Made by a program: the position numbers and the translations under genes. From Bacillota bacterium (GTDB taxonomy: Bacteria; Bacillota; Clostridia; Oscillospirales; Ruminococcaceae), in assembly GCA_023412215.1 (NCBI GenBank), contig JAEYNX010000006.1:51014-115013 (forward strand): a DNA stretch of 64,000 nt, in the 5' to 3' direction. Within the stretch, counting starts at the first letter, position 1. Each line of letters begins with the position of its first letter. Of this stretch, positions 42,684 to 51,916 are shown one piece after another. The notes under the pieces were generated by a model that saw only the letters and a list, made by a program, of their open reading frames with translations, made no database searches and was not told where the DNA came from.

Positions 42684-44366
42684 GTGGAGAAGTTATGGTG
42701 GAAAGAAGCGGTCGTTTATCAAGTATATCCCCGCAGCTTTATGGATTCAAACGGGGATGGAATCGGCGACATTGTGGGGCTGATTTCTAAACTGGATTAT
42801 CTCAAGGAATTGGGAGTAGATGTGATTTGGCTTTCACCTGTCTACAAATCTCCCAACGCGGACAACGGATATGATATCAGCGACTATCGTGATGTCATGG
42901 AGGAATTTGGCACGCTGGCAGACCTTGACCGTCTGATTGCTGAAATGCATCAGCGGAGTCTGCGTCTTGTAATGGATTTAGTCGTGAACCATACGTCGGA
43001 TGAGCATCCGTGGTTTATCGAAGCCAGAAAGGCAAAGGATAATCCCTATCATGATTACTATATCTGGCGGGATGGTAATGAAAATGAGCCGCCCAACAAC
43101 TGGGAATCACATTTCAGCGGTTCTGCATGGCAATACGACAAGGAGCTTGGACAGTACTACCTTCATATCTTCTCCAAAAAGCAGCCCGATCTTAACTGGG
43201 AAAATCCCATGGTGCGCACCGGGGTAGAGGACATCTGCCGATTCTGGCTCAACCGCGGAATCGACGGTTTTCGCATGGATGTTATTAATTTTATCTCAAA
43301 AATGCCCGGATTCCCGTCTGTGCCCAACGTAAGCGGGCTTGTACGAGGGAGCCAGTTTTACATGAACGGGCCACACGTCCATGAATATCTGCAGACGATC
43401 AGGAGAAATGTCCTTGCGGGTTACGATATCATGACAGTGGGCGAGACCCCCAATGTCACCCCGGAGTTAGCGCTTGGGTACGTGGGTAAGGAGCGCGGCG
43501 AGCTGAATATGGTGTTTCAGTTTGAGCACATGATGGTGGACAGTGCCGACGGCAATAAGTGGAACATTGTACCGTGGAAGCTTACCCAATTTAAACGCAT
43601 CATCAGCAAATGGCAGCGTGAACTTTATAATCGAGGCTGGAACAGCCTCTATCTAAGCAACCATGACCAACCCCGCAGTGTATCACGCTTCTGCGATGAT
43701 GGCGTTTACCATAGCCAAAGCGCAAAGCTGCTCGCAACCATGCTGCACACCTTGCAAGGCACTCCCTATATTTATCAGGGTGAAGAGATTGGTATGACCA
43801 ACGTCACCTTCGCGCAAATTTCCGATTACCGTGATATTCAAACGTTGAATTTTTATGAAAACCAAAGCCTTAGGGGGGAAGAACCGGCTAAGATTATGCG
43901 GAAAATCCATTACCGCAGCCGCGACAATGCGCGTACCCCCATGCAATGGAATGCGGAAAAGAACGCAGGGTTTTCTGCTGGTACGCCATGGATAAGTGTA
44001 AACCCGAATTACAAAAGCATCAATGTCGAAAGCCAAATTACAGAACAAAACTCGATTTTCAGTTATTACAAACAGCTGATTGCACTGCGCAAAGCGCATC
44101 CCATTATTGTATACGGTGACTTTACCGAGTTTTTTGAGGATAGTGAACAGATTTATGCCTATCTGCGTACGTTAAATGCTCAAAAGCTCTTCGTCATGTT
44201 GAATTTCAGCGCTCAGCCGGCCTCTATTACGTTACCGAACGATATTGATGTGGAGCATGCAAAAATTTATATTGCAAACTATTCCGACACGCGCCCGTCG
44301 AAGCACATAACAATGCGGCCATATGAGGCCCTTGCACTGTTAATAGATGACGCCACAGTACAGTAG
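42684..44366 (+). CDS. GH13 alpha-glucosidase / oligo-1,6-glucosidase
   Basis: A 560-aa intracellular glycoside hydrolase of family 13, close to MalL/oligo-1,6-glucosidase. It opens with WWKEAVVYQVYPRSFMDSNG and shows the four GH13 regions: DLVVNHTS, the nucleophile Asp in GFRMDVINF, the acid Glu in TVGETPNV, and the transition-state Asp in SNHDQPR. Val follows the nucleophile Asp, a residue usually seen in alpha-1,6/alpha-1,4 glucosidases. No signal peptide is present. The start is GTG at 42684, seven bases after AAAGGG. It probably cleaves oligosaccharides brought in by the divergent ABC importer. Confidence 0.94.
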   Translation: MEKLWWKEAVVYQVYPRSFMDSNGDGIGDIVGLISKLDYLKELGVDVIWLSPVYKSPNADNGYDISDYRDVMEEFGTLADLDRLIAEMHQRSLRLVMDLVVNHTSDEHPWFIEARKAKDNPYHDYYIWRDGNENEPPNNWESHFSGSAWQYDKELGQYYLHIFSKKQPDLNWENPMVRTGVEDICRFWLNRGIDGFRMDVINFISKMPGFPSVPNVSGLVRGSQFYMNGPHVHEYLQTIRRNVLAGYDIMTVGETPNVTPELALGYVGKERGELNMVFQFEHMMVDSADGNKWNIVPWKLTQFKRIISKWQRELYNRGWNSLYLSNHDQPRSVSRFCDDGVYHSQSAKLLATMLHTLQGTPYIYQGEEIGMTNVTFAQISDYRDIQTLNFYENQSLRGEEPAKIMRKIHYRSRDNARTPMQWNAEKNAGFSAGTPWISVNPNYKSINVESQITEQNSIFSYYKQLIALRKAHPIIVYGDFTEFFEDSEQIYAYLRTLNAQKLFVMLNFSAQPASITLPNDIDVEHAKIYIANYSDTRPSKHITMRPYEALALLIDDATVQ

Positions 44367-44760
44367 TAGTATTAGACTGCCCTTTGTGGTTAGCATACAG
44401 GCAGTCTGTATGGAAGGTAATCCTAATTCGTCAGCCGCTAAAGCAGCTGTTTCTATGCCTTGGTATTCTTACTCCCTGAAAACGAGCAGTAAGGAAATCA
44501 GGACATGAAAAACAGCCGCCTTAGCGGCTGCCTGCAATCTGTTTGTGCTCCCGTGATGTCAATATGAAAGGTTTAAGACAATACATGCCCAAACCAAGGA
44601 TATAGGACGATTAAAGGATACCCAAAACCAATCGAGCGGGTACCGTCCATAATGGATAGTACCCGCTCTTAAATTTTAAGCTTGTGCACTAAATCAATGA
44701 TTCCACGAAATATGTAAGGAAATGATAAAACCCGCAAAGCTGTAAACTCTGCGGGTTTTC
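44367..44760. other. Right end of the island: hairpins and att-arm motif
   Basis: No gene is seen. CAGCCGC and GCGGCTG form a hairpin at about 44513-44530. GAGCGGGTAC and GTACCCGCTC form a strong hairpin at 44634-44668, which with the following TTAAATTTT may end the glucosidase transcript. TGTGCACTAAAT at 44683-44694 matches the left-end motif. A hairpin AACCCGCAAAGC/CTCTGCGGGTT at about 44731-44757 is the terminator of the tRNA on the minus strand. Confidence 0.6.
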
Positions 44761-44839
<79 letters not shown>

Positions 44840-45034
44840 ATATAAAATATTCGGCCACTCAAAGCTTAGAACCATTCCTGCCTAGAGTGCCCTATTATAA
44901 TAGCACAGCACCTGTATTATGTCAAGCATTTTTCTTTTGTTTATTGTACTCAATTTTATTAATATGCAAGCATCATTAAATACGTAAAGGGGCGGGCAGA
45001 AGGCCCGCCCCTTATCCTGCAATACCAAGCCGTA

Positions 45035-46924
45035 TCAGCTCAGCTCAAACTGCCCCGTGTACAGCCGGTAGTACCGGCCCTTTTGGCGCAGCAGCTCGTC
45101 GTGATTGCCGCGCTCGATGATCTCGCCGTTCTCCAGCACCAGAATGGCATCCGCGTTGCGCACGGTGGAGAGGCGGTGCGCGATCACAAACACGGTGCGC
45201 CCCTTCATCAGCCCGTCCATGCCCTTTTCAATCAGATACTCGGTGCGGGTGTCGATGGAGCTGGTGGCCTCGTCTAAGACGAGCACCGGCGGGTCGGCCA
45301 CCGCGGCGCGCGCGATGGCAATCAGCTGCCGCTGGCCCTGGCTTAAGTTCGCGCCGTCGCCCGTGATCATCGTGTCGTAGCCCTGCGGCAGGTGCTTGAT
45401 GAAGGAGTGCGCGTTGGCGAGATGCGCGGCGGCCTCCACCTCGCCGTCGGTCGCGTCCAGCTTGCCGTAGCGGATATTCTCGCGCACGGTGCCGGTGAAG
45501 AGGTGGGTGTCCTGCAGCACCATGGCAAGTGAGCGGCGCAGGTCGTCCTTCTTGATCTTCTGGATGTTGATGCCGTCGTAGCGCACCTTGCCGTCGCTGA
45601 TCTCGTAAAAGCGGTTGAGCAGGTTGGTGATGGTGGTTTTGCCCGCGCCCGTGGAGCCTACAAGGGCGATCTTCTGCCCCGGCTTTGCGTAGAGTGAAAC
45701 GTTCTGCAGCACCGTTTTGCCCTCCTCGTAGCCAAACGAGACGTTCTCAAACCGCACATCGCCCAGCAGGCGCGTGTAGGTTACCGTGCCGTCGTGGTGC
45801 GGGTGCTTCCACGCCCACATGCCGGTGTGCGCGGCGGCCTCCGCGATAGTCCCCTTCTCGTCCTCGGTGCAGTTGACCAGCCTTACGTAGCCCTCGTCGA
45901 TCTCAGGCGTCTCGTCGATGATCTCAAAGATGCGCTCGGCACCCGCAAGGGCTGCCAGCAGGGCGTTAAACTGCTGCGAAATCTGCACGATGGGCATGGA
46001 AAACGAGCGCGTAAACTGCAAAAACGAGGCGATCGAACCGATATCCGAAAGGCCCTTGATCACCATCACGGCGCCCGCGGCGGCGGTAAGGGCGAAGTTG
46101 ACGTGCGAAAGGTTGCCCATGATGGGCATGATGATGCTCGCGTAGGTGTTGGCGTTGGTGGAGGCCTTGCGCAGGTCGTCGTTTAAGCTCGCAAAGCGCC
46201 TCTTGACGGCGTCCTCGTGGCAGAACACCTTCACCACGTTCTGCCCCTCGATCATCTCTTCGATATAGCCGTTCGCGGCACCCACCGCCTGCTGCTGCGC
46301 CTTGAAGTAGGCGGCGCTCTTTCCGCCCACCGCCTTTACCACCCACAGCATCACCACCAGCATGAGGACGATCAGCAGCGTGAGCAGGGGGTTTAGCACC
46401 AGCATCATGATAAAGGTGCCCACCAACGAGATAAAGGAGGAGATGATCTGCGTGCCGCCCTGCGAGATGGCCTCGCGCAGCGTATCCACGTCGTTGGTGT
46501 AGCGGCTCATCAGCTCGCCGTGGGTGTGGGTGTCGAAATACTGAATGGGCAGGTCCTCCATGCGGTTGAAAAGGTCCCTGCGGATGGCGTTGAGCGCGGA
46601 GGTGGAGATGGTAACCATCAGCCTGCTGTATATATAGCTTACCAAAGCGCCCGAAAGCAGCACCGAGCCCGCGATCACCAGCAGCCTGATAAGCGGCAGA
46701 AAGTCCTCACCCTGCGGGTTTTTGCCCACCAGCGGCAGGATGCCCTCGTTGATGATGGGTTTAATGTAGTAGTTGCCCACCACCCCGGTCACCGCGCTGA
46801 AGGCGACGAACAGCACCACCAAAAACAGGCGCAGTTTTTGCCGCAGCATATAGCCCAGCACGCGCCCGAAGGTCTTGCGCATATTCTTGGGCTTATAGGG
46901 GTTGCTTTTTTGTTCTTCCGCCAT
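45035..46924 (-). CDS. ABC exporter subunit with intact nucleotide site residues
   Basis: A 629-aa half-transporter with an N-terminal six-helix domain and a C-terminal ATPase. Walker A is GSTGAGKTT, the signature LSQGQRQL, Walker B LVLDEATSS with the catalytic Glu, and the switch His lies in VIAHRLSTVR. A stretch of about 30 residues before the ATPase (CTEDEKGTIAEAAAHTGMWA) resembles the insertion of LmrD/BmrD-type subunits. It overlaps the upstream half-transporter stop by one base (TAATG). The pair should form a heterodimeric exporter for drugs or lipids. Confidence 0.93.
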   Translation of the reverse strand: MAEEQKSNPYKPKNMRKTFGRVLGYMLRQKLRLFLVVLFVAFSAVTGVVGNYYIKPIINEGILPLVGKNPQGEDFLPLIRLLVIAGSVLLSGALVSYIYSRLMVTISTSALNAIRRDLFNRMEDLPIQYFDTHTHGELMSRYTNDVDTLREAISQGGTQIISSFISLVGTFIMMLVLNPLLTLLIVLMLVVMLWVVKAVGGKSAAYFKAQQQAVGAANGYIEEMIEGQNVVKVFCHEDAVKRRFASLNDDLRKASTNANTYASIIMPIMGNLSHVNFALTAAAGAVMVIKGLSDIGSIASFLQFTRSFSMPIVQISQQFNALLAALAGAERIFEIIDETPEIDEGYVRLVNCTEDEKGTIAEAAAHTGMWAWKHPHHDGTVTYTRLLGDVRFENVSFGYEEGKTVLQNVSLYAKPGQKIALVGSTGAGKTTITNLLNRFYEISDGKVRYDGINIQKIKKDDLRRSLAMVLQDTHLFTGTVRENIRYGKLDATDGEVEAAAHLANAHSFIKHLPQGYDTMITGDGANLSQGQRQLIAIARAAVADPPVLVLDEATSSIDTRTEYLIEKGMDGLMKGRTVFVIAHRLSTVRNADAILVLENGEIIERGNHDELLRQKGRYYRLYTGQFELS

Positions 46925-48651
46925 TACTCCGCCACCCCCTTCTGCTGTGAGGTGTAAACCTCGCGGTAGATCTTGCTGCGGGCAAGCAGCTCGTCGTGCG
47001 TGCCGATGTCGGAAACCTTGCCGTCGTCCAGCACCACGATCTTATCCGCGTCGCACACCGAGGTGATGCGCTGCGCGATGATCAGCTTGGTGGTGTCCTT
47101 CAGCTCCTCGGCAAACGCCTTGCGTATCCTCGCGTCGGTGGCGGTATCCACCGTGCTGGTGCTGTCGTCTAAGATTAAGATGCGCGGCTTTTTGAGCAGT
47201 GCCCGCGCGATGCACAGCCGCTGCTTCTGCCCGCCCGACACATTCACGCCGCCCTGCCCGAGGTCGGTTTGATAGCCGGCGGGGAAGGATTCTATAAAGT
47301 CGTGCGCCTGCGCCGCCTGCGTGGCGCGCTTAAGCTCCGCCTCGTCCGCCCCGGGGTTGCCCCAGCGCAGGTTTTCTTCAATGCTGCCCGAGAACAGCAC
47401 GTTTTTCTGCAGCACCATGCTCACGGTGTTGCGCAGGGTGCTCAGGGTATATTCGCGCACATCGTGCCCGCCCACCAGCACCTGCCCCTCGCTGACGTCG
47501 TACAGGCGGGGGATGAGCTGCACCAGCGTGGTTTTCGCCGAGCCGGTGCCGCCGATGATGCCCACCGTCTCGCCCGAACGGATCGTCAGGTTTATCCCCT
47601 CAAGGGTGTTGGTGTCTGACGACCTGTTGTAGCGGAAGGACACGTTTTTAAACTCGATGGAACCGTCCGCCACCTTCAGCGCGCGGTCGGCGTGATGGTC
47701 GGTGATCTCGGTCTGTTCGTTTAATACCTCCGTGATGCGGCTGATGGAGGCGCGCGAGAGCACGAGCATCACAAACACCATCGAGATGAGCATCAGCGCG
47801 ATGAGTATCTCGGTGACGTAGGTGATAAAGCTGATCAGCTCGCCGGTAAGCATGGTGCCGCCGATGATCATGTTGCCGCCGAACCACAGGATTGCGATGA
47901 TGCAGGTGAACATCGTCACCATCATCACGGGGAAGGCGAAGATGATCGCCCGCTCGGCCCTGCGCTGGGCGTACATCACGTCGTCGTTGGAGCCCCCAAA
48001 CTTCTCCTTTTCATGCAGCGCGCGCACAAACGCCTTCACCACGCGGATGCCCACAAGGTTCTCCTGTATCGAGGCGTTGAGCTTGTCGTACTTTGCCAGC
48101 ATCACGGTAAAGCGCGGGAAGCCCACCCACGCGATAATGCCGAGGCAGATGGCCAGAAAGGGGATCGCCGCCACAAAGACCGTCACCAGCTGGTTATTAA
48201 TGACATAGGCCATGACGGTGGCGCTCACCAGCATCACAGGCGCGCGCACTAAAAGGCGTATGGTCATCATAAACGCGTTCTGCGTGTTGGTCACGTCGGT
48301 GGTAAGGCGCGTCACCAGCGACGCGGTGGTAAACTTATCAATGTTCGCAAACGAGAACTCCTGCACCTTATTAAATAAGGCGCGCCGGATCTCGCTGCCG
48401 AAGCCCATCGCGGCCTTGGCCGTAAAGTATGCCGAAAGCGCCCCGCACAAAAGCGAGAGCAGTGCGATTAACAGCATCACCCCGCCCGTTCGCAGCACGG
48501 CGCCGATGTCCCGTGAGGCGATGTCTTTATCCACAATCTCCGCCATCAAGAGCGGGATGCGTATCTCCAAGAGCACCTCGCCAATCAGGCCGAGGGGCCC
48601 CAAAACGGCAGAAAGCCAGTATTTGTTAACATATCTCAGCAGTTTTATCAA
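46924..48651 (-). CDS. ABC exporter subunit with degenerate catalytic residues
   Basis: A 575-aa half-transporter. Walker A is GGTGSAKTTL and the signature VSGGQKQRL, but Walker B reads LILDDSTST with Asp where the catalytic Glu is expected, and the switch reads IIAQRITSV with Gln in place of His. This is the classical degenerate half of heterodimeric exporters such as BmrC/LmrC; it pairs with the next gene, which supplies the intact catalytic residues. The start is TTG at 48651 with GGAGGG seven bases upstream. It is the first gene of the two-gene operon. Confidence 0.93.
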   Translation of the reverse strand: MIKLLRYVNKYWLSAVLGPLGLIGEVLLEIRIPLLMAEIVDKDIASRDIGAVLRTGGVMLLIALLSLLCGALSAYFTAKAAMGFGSEIRRALFNKVQEFSFANIDKFTTASLVTRLTTDVTNTQNAFMMTIRLLVRAPVMLVSATVMAYVINNQLVTVFVAAIPFLAICLGIIAWVGFPRFTVMLAKYDKLNASIQENLVGIRVVKAFVRALHEKEKFGGSNDDVMYAQRRAERAIIFAFPVMMVTMFTCIIAILWFGGNMIIGGTMLTGELISFITYVTEILIALMLISMVFVMLVLSRASISRITEVLNEQTEITDHHADRALKVADGSIEFKNVSFRYNRSSDTNTLEGINLTIRSGETVGIIGGTGSAKTTLVQLIPRLYDVSEGQVLVGGHDVREYTLSTLRNTVSMVLQKNVLFSGSIEENLRWGNPGADEAELKRATQAAQAHDFIESFPAGYQTDLGQGGVNVSGGQKQRLCIARALLKKPRILILDDSTSTVDTATDARIRKAFAEELKDTTKLIIAQRITSVCDADKIVVLDDGKVSDIGTHDELLARSKIYREVYTSQQKGVAE

Positions 48652-48732
48652 GCCGTTGCCCTCCTTTTTATACTGCCCCCTGAATTACTTTTCCACCAAA
48701 TAGATGGATTGCTTGTAATACTAATTTCCATT

Positions 48733-48923
48733 AAAAAAGTGATAAAATCACTTTTTAAACCCCCGCCTTTGGCGGGGGAGCAGCAACGCAAAGCGTTGCT
48801 ACAAAATGAGTATTGAACGATCATTCGGCGGCTTTTAGCCGCCCCACGCCGTTATAGAAACGGCGTGTTTGAAATGGGAATTTCATTTCCATTTCAAAGT
48901 GAATGTAGTATAAAAGCCTACAT
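48733..48923. repeat. Seven consecutive short-loop hairpins
   Basis: Within 190 bases stand seven near-perfect hairpins of unrelated stem sequence: AAAAAGTGAT/ATCACTTTTT (48734-48756), CCCCCGCC/GGCGGGGG (48760-48778), AGCAACGC/GCGTTGCT (48782-48800), GGCGGCT/AGCCGCC (48827-48843), ACGCCGTT/AACGGCGT (48846-48866), TTTGAAATGG/CCATTTCAAA (48868-48898), and ATGTAG/CTACAT (48903-48923). Loops are mostly three bases. No gene is present. Confidence 0.8.
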
Positions 48924-49059
48924 CTAATAAAAATTATTGTCAAGAGTGTTTACAGAAAGTTCAAGGTTACCATAAATGGTTTTTACGGGGCAAGTGAAGC
49001 GGCAGTTTACACCTTACAATAGATGCCCGTCAGGTAGCTTGTTCTATAAATGCGTTACC

Positions 49060-49255
49060 TATTACCTCTACCCTCAGACTACCCACCCCCAACCCCTCCC
49101 GTTTCTGCAACCTGTAAAATTATTCAAGCGCGCCTAAACGGGAGGGGCAACCAGCGCTGGGGGCGAAGCCCCCAGCGCAACCTTACCCCCCTTTCGCGCA
49201 AAGAGCCTAACAAATTCATAAGACTTGGGGTGCGAGAGGGGGTAGGGGGGTGAGT
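49060..49255. repeat. Large imperfect palindrome with nested hairpins
   Basis: The left arm (CTACCC and CCACCCCC-rich) is answered by a right arm with GAGGGGGTAGGGGGG. Nested inside are CCCCTCCCGTTT with AAACGGGAGGGG, and a strong hairpin GCGCTGGGGGC-GAA-GCCCCCAGCGC. An open frame across it is an accident of the palindrome. Confidence 0.6.
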
Positions 49256-49333
49256 ATTGCTGTCTTAAATCTTATATACCTTTAGGCGCTGCTATAAAAC
49301 AGGCTCGGCTGTAGCGAAAAGTTTGATCACGAT

Positions 49334-49370
49334 AAAAAGCGCCCCCACATTTCAAAATGCGGAAGCGCTG
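49334..49370 (-). terminator. Terminator after the DUF47 gene
   Basis: On the minus strand AGCGCTTCCGCATTT pairs imperfectly with AAATGTGGGGGCGCT and is followed by TTTT, about 40 bases after the DUF47 stop. Confidence 0.8.
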
Positions 49371-49405
49371 ATTATATCGATTTATGTGAATGTATTCTAA
49401 ATCTG

Positions 49406-50026
49406 TTAGGAGTTCTTCATAATAACGCTCTCTACCACGTCGGCGACATCCTCGCAGGCGTCGCAGCACTTCTCAAGGCGCTCGAAGGTCTCCGTCCAGC
49501 CGGTGATCTCCATCGCGGTGTGATTGGTGGAATAGAGGGTATGCACCGCCTCGGTGTAGAGCTTGTCGCCCACCTCCTCGAGGTAGTTCACCTGTACGAG
49601 ATGGGTGTGGATGGTCTCGGATTTGCGGAAGTGGCTAAACTCCTGCATCATCTTTTTAAGCTCGTCGCAGCACTTTACAATCGTCTCGGTAAACTCCAGC
49701 GCCTCGGGCAGGATCGACTTGATGTTGTACATATAGATACGCATCAATACATCCTCAATGGCGTCGGTTACATTGTCAATCTGGTGCGCAAGCGCCATGA
49801 TGTCCTCACGCTCGATGGGGGTGATAAACTCCTTTACCAGCTTGCCCATCATGTCGTGCTTCTCAAGGTCGGCGGTGTGCTCGATGTGGTGCAGGTACTG
49901 CATCTTCTGGGGCAGCGTCTCCGCGTCAAAGTTAATTAACGTGTCGTGCAGGTTGCGCGCGGCCTCGCAGGAGTAGCCTACCATCTTCACAAATATCTCG
50001 AAATAGTTATTGTCGTTCTTCGCCAT
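49406..50026 (-). CDS. DUF47 family PhoU-like protein (phosphate transport accessory)
   Basis: A 206-aa all-helical protein related to PhoU. Conserved acidic patches thought to bind metal clusters are visible in LHHIEHTADLEKHDMMG and EDIMALAHQIDNVTDAIEDVLMRI. The family accompanies PiT phosphate carriers and likely controls their activity. It begins 36 bases after the PiT gene, so they form an operon. ATG at 50026 has AGGAGAGG nearby. The length is standard. Confidence 0.92.
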   Translation of the reverse strand: MAKNDNNYFEIFVKMVGYSCEAARNLHDTLINFDAETLPQKMQYLHHIEHTADLEKHDMMGKLVKEFITPIEREDIMALAHQIDNVTDAIEDVLMRIYMYNIKSILPEALEFTETIVKCCDELKKMMQEFSHFRKSETIHTHLVQVNYLEEVGDKLYTEAVHTLYSTNHTAMEITGWTETFERLEKCCDACEDVADVVESVIMKNS

Positions 50027-50062
50027 AACGCTTTTCCTCTCCTTCTACGGTTTAGGTTTGAA

Positions 50063-51115
50063 TTAAAACAGCCACATGAACAGGTGTACCATCAAAAAGC
50101 CGATCAGTCCGCAGCCGGGGAAGGTGAGCACCCAGGTGAGCACCATTTCCTTTACAACGCCCCAGTTCACGCTCTTGATACTTTTCGCCGCGCCCACGCC
50201 CATAATCGAGGTGGTTTTGGTGTGCGTGGTGCTTACCGGAATACCGGTGAGCGACGAGAGCAGCAGGCAGCCCGCCGCGGCAAGGTCTGCCGAGAAGCCC
50301 TGATACTTTTCAAGCTTTACCATGTCCATGCCCACGGCCTTGATGATGCGGTAGCCGCCAATCGAGGTGCCGAGGCCCATGACCGCCGAGCAGAGCACCA
50401 TCAGCCACAAAGGGATGGTAAAGGTGTTTACGTCGGCCTTGCCCTGTGCAAGGAAGATGCCCAGTAAGAACACGCCCATAAACTTCTGGCCGTCCTGTGC
50501 GCCGTGCATGAACGCCATGGCGGCGGCGCCCGCAATCTGTCCGCCCTTAAAAAAGCCGAGCGTCTTTCGCCGGTCTATGCGGCGGCAGATAAGCTCGGTA
50601 AGCTTTACGGTAATCCAGCCCATGCCAAAGCCAAGCAGGGTGGAGAGCACCAGCCCGTAGATAACCTTCATCCATTCCCCGCCGTTGATGCCGCCAAGGC
50701 CGCCCTGCAGCGCGATAGCCGCACCCGAGATGCCCGCAATAAGCGCGTGGCTCTCGCTGGTGGGAATGCCGAACCACCACGCCACCGTTGCCCACAGCAC
50801 AATGGCAAACAACGCCGCACACAGCGCAATGAGCGAGTTGTGCGGGTCACCGCCGAAATCCACCATGTTGTAGATGGTCTGGGCAACCGTGGCGTTTACC
50901 ATGGTCATAATAAACACGCCAAAGAAGTTGCAGATCGCCGCCATTAAGATCGCCGCACCCGGGCTCATCGAGCGGGTGGAGACACAGGTGGCAATGGCGT
51001 TGGGCGCGTCTGTCCAGCCGTTTACCATGATCACGCCGAGCGTGAGCAGCACGGTAATAAGTAGCGCAGGGTTTGTGAGGATTTGTGACACAAATTCGCC
51101 AAGAGAAATTGTCAT
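50063..51115 (-). CDS. Low-affinity inorganic phosphate transporter (PiT family)
   Basis: A 350-aa carrier with about ten helices. The two family repeats are NGWTDAPNAIATCVSTRSM in the N-terminal half and MHGAQDGQKFMG plus TGIPVSTTHTKTTSIMGVG in the C-terminal half; these carry the phosphate and cation-binding residues. It imports phosphate or metal-phosphate driven by H+ or Na+. The partner DUF47 gene is downstream and a sigma-A promoter upstream. The ribosome site is weak (AAAGG, about 12 bases away). Confidence 0.94.
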   Translation of the reverse strand: MTISLGEFVSQILTNPALLITVLLTLGVIMVNGWTDAPNAIATCVSTRSMSPGAAILMAAICNFFGVFIMTMVNATVAQTIYNMVDFGGDPHNSLIALCAALFAIVLWATVAWWFGIPTSESHALIAGISGAAIALQGGLGGINGGEWMKVIYGLVLSTLLGFGMGWITVKLTELICRRIDRRKTLGFFKGGQIAGAAAMAFMHGAQDGQKFMGVFLLGIFLAQGKADVNTFTIPLWLMVLCSAVMGLGTSIGGYRIIKAVGMDMVKLEKYQGFSADLAAAGCLLLSSLTGIPVSTTHTKTTSIMGVGAAKSIKSVNWGVVKEMVLTWVLTFPGCGLIGFLMVHLFMWLF

Positions 51116-51195
51116 TCAATGATCCGCGCCTTTCCTGTTTACAGTTTGTTTACCTGCGTTTTTCAAATTCTTATCCTTTTCTTTACGCAATTTTC

Positions 51196-51224
51196 ATTGT
51201 AGCATGTTTATTCGCCGCGTTCAA
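51196..51224 (-). promoter_or_regulatory. Sigma-A promoter for the PiT-DUF47 operon
   Basis: On the minus strand TTGAAC (51219-51224), 17 bases, TACAAT (51196-51201). It lies about 80 bases before the PiT start. Confidence 0.65.
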
Positions 51225-51341
51225 TAGAAGGTTCAACCAGATTCTCGCATTTTCGTGGTATTCTTTATAGGATTTTTGTTAAAATATTATCATTCTTTTG
51301 AAGCCTCCATACCCTTTTAGGCCCTGTATAGATAAAGCAAA

Positions 51342-51372
51342 AGGCACAGGCGAAAATGCTTCGCCTGTGCCG
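51342..51372 (-). terminator. Terminator of the TetR cluster
   Basis: GGCACAGGCGAA pairs perfectly with TTCGCCTGTGCC and, on the minus strand, is followed by TTTTGCTTT. It closes the leftward cluster that begins at 53.5 kb, about 275 bases after the last gene. Confidence 0.75.
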
Positions 51373-51504
51373 AACTGTTCACGCTGTGAGGACAGGGTAC
51401 CGCCGCATTTAAATGAAGGTGTGTGTCGCCCACCTAGAGATATTTAGTCTCATCTTGGGGGCAAGCCTGGGATTCTACCCCCTTAAAACCATAAGCGGAC
51501 ATAA

Positions 51505-51605
51505 ACAATCAGGGCAGACACCTCGGCCTGCCCCTGCGATATCGATATGGAATTCCGTAGGGGCGAACCCGTGTGTTCGCCCTGTCGATAGGCCAGCGAT
51601 CTGTG
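51505..51605. repeat. Two palindromic intergenic repeats
   Basis: GGGCAGACACCTCGGCCTGCCCC at about 51511-51533 and GTAGGGGCGAACCCGTGTGTTCGCCC at about 51558-51582 (given here as stem types GGGCAG/CTGCCC and GGGCGAAC/GTTCGCCC) belong to the same group as those of the trp region. They mark the return of host-type repeats after the island and exporter region. Confidence 0.75.
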
Positions 51606-51647
51606 ATAGACGCAGACTTACGCGCTCGGTGTAACATCATGATAAGA

Positions 51648-51911
51648 TTATGCAAGCCCCGCCTGTGCCTCGGGGTTATCCCGCCACGCGGGCAGCTTGG
51701 CGAGGGTGCGCACCGCGACGCCGCGCGCGGCCTCTTCGTCCAGCCCCTGTGTTCTCACAAGAAAACGGATGGTGCCCTCCAGCTTTTCGGGGTAGGACTG
51801 CATGGTACCGTTCTCTCTCGCGCAGTAGACGCAGTATTCCTTGCTTTCGTCGCCCTGCGCGAAATCGGCGGGCTTGGCCATAGGCATGCCGCAGGCAATA
51901 CAGGTTTTCAT
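51648..51911 (-). CDS. Small zinc-ribbon protein
   Basis: An 87-aa protein with CIACGMPM near the N-terminus and YCVYCARENG about 20 residues later, a four-Cys zinc ribbon of the putative zinc-ribbon family PF12674. The C-terminal half (LEGTIRFLVRTQGLDEEAARGVA) is helical. Members are often fused to or beside AraC or TetR-type regulators; here it closes a TetR cluster, six bases after the carboxymuconolactone-decarboxylase-like gene. No specific activity is known. AGGAGGA precedes its ATG. Confidence 0.82.
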   Translation of the reverse strand: MKTCIACGMPMAKPADFAQGDESKEYCVYCARENGTMQSYPEKLEGTIRFLVRTQGLDEEAARGVAVRTLAKLPAWRDNPEAQAGLA

Positions 51912-51916
51912 CTTGA

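Noticed and set aside
26344..44366. A prophage or conjugative element
   Set aside because: No structural, replication, relaxase or type IV secretion genes and no recombinase are present; all genes are metabolic, transport or regulatory.
49050..49253. A 67-aa open frame
   Set aside because: It lies entirely within the nested palindrome and has no ribosome site or natural protein composition.
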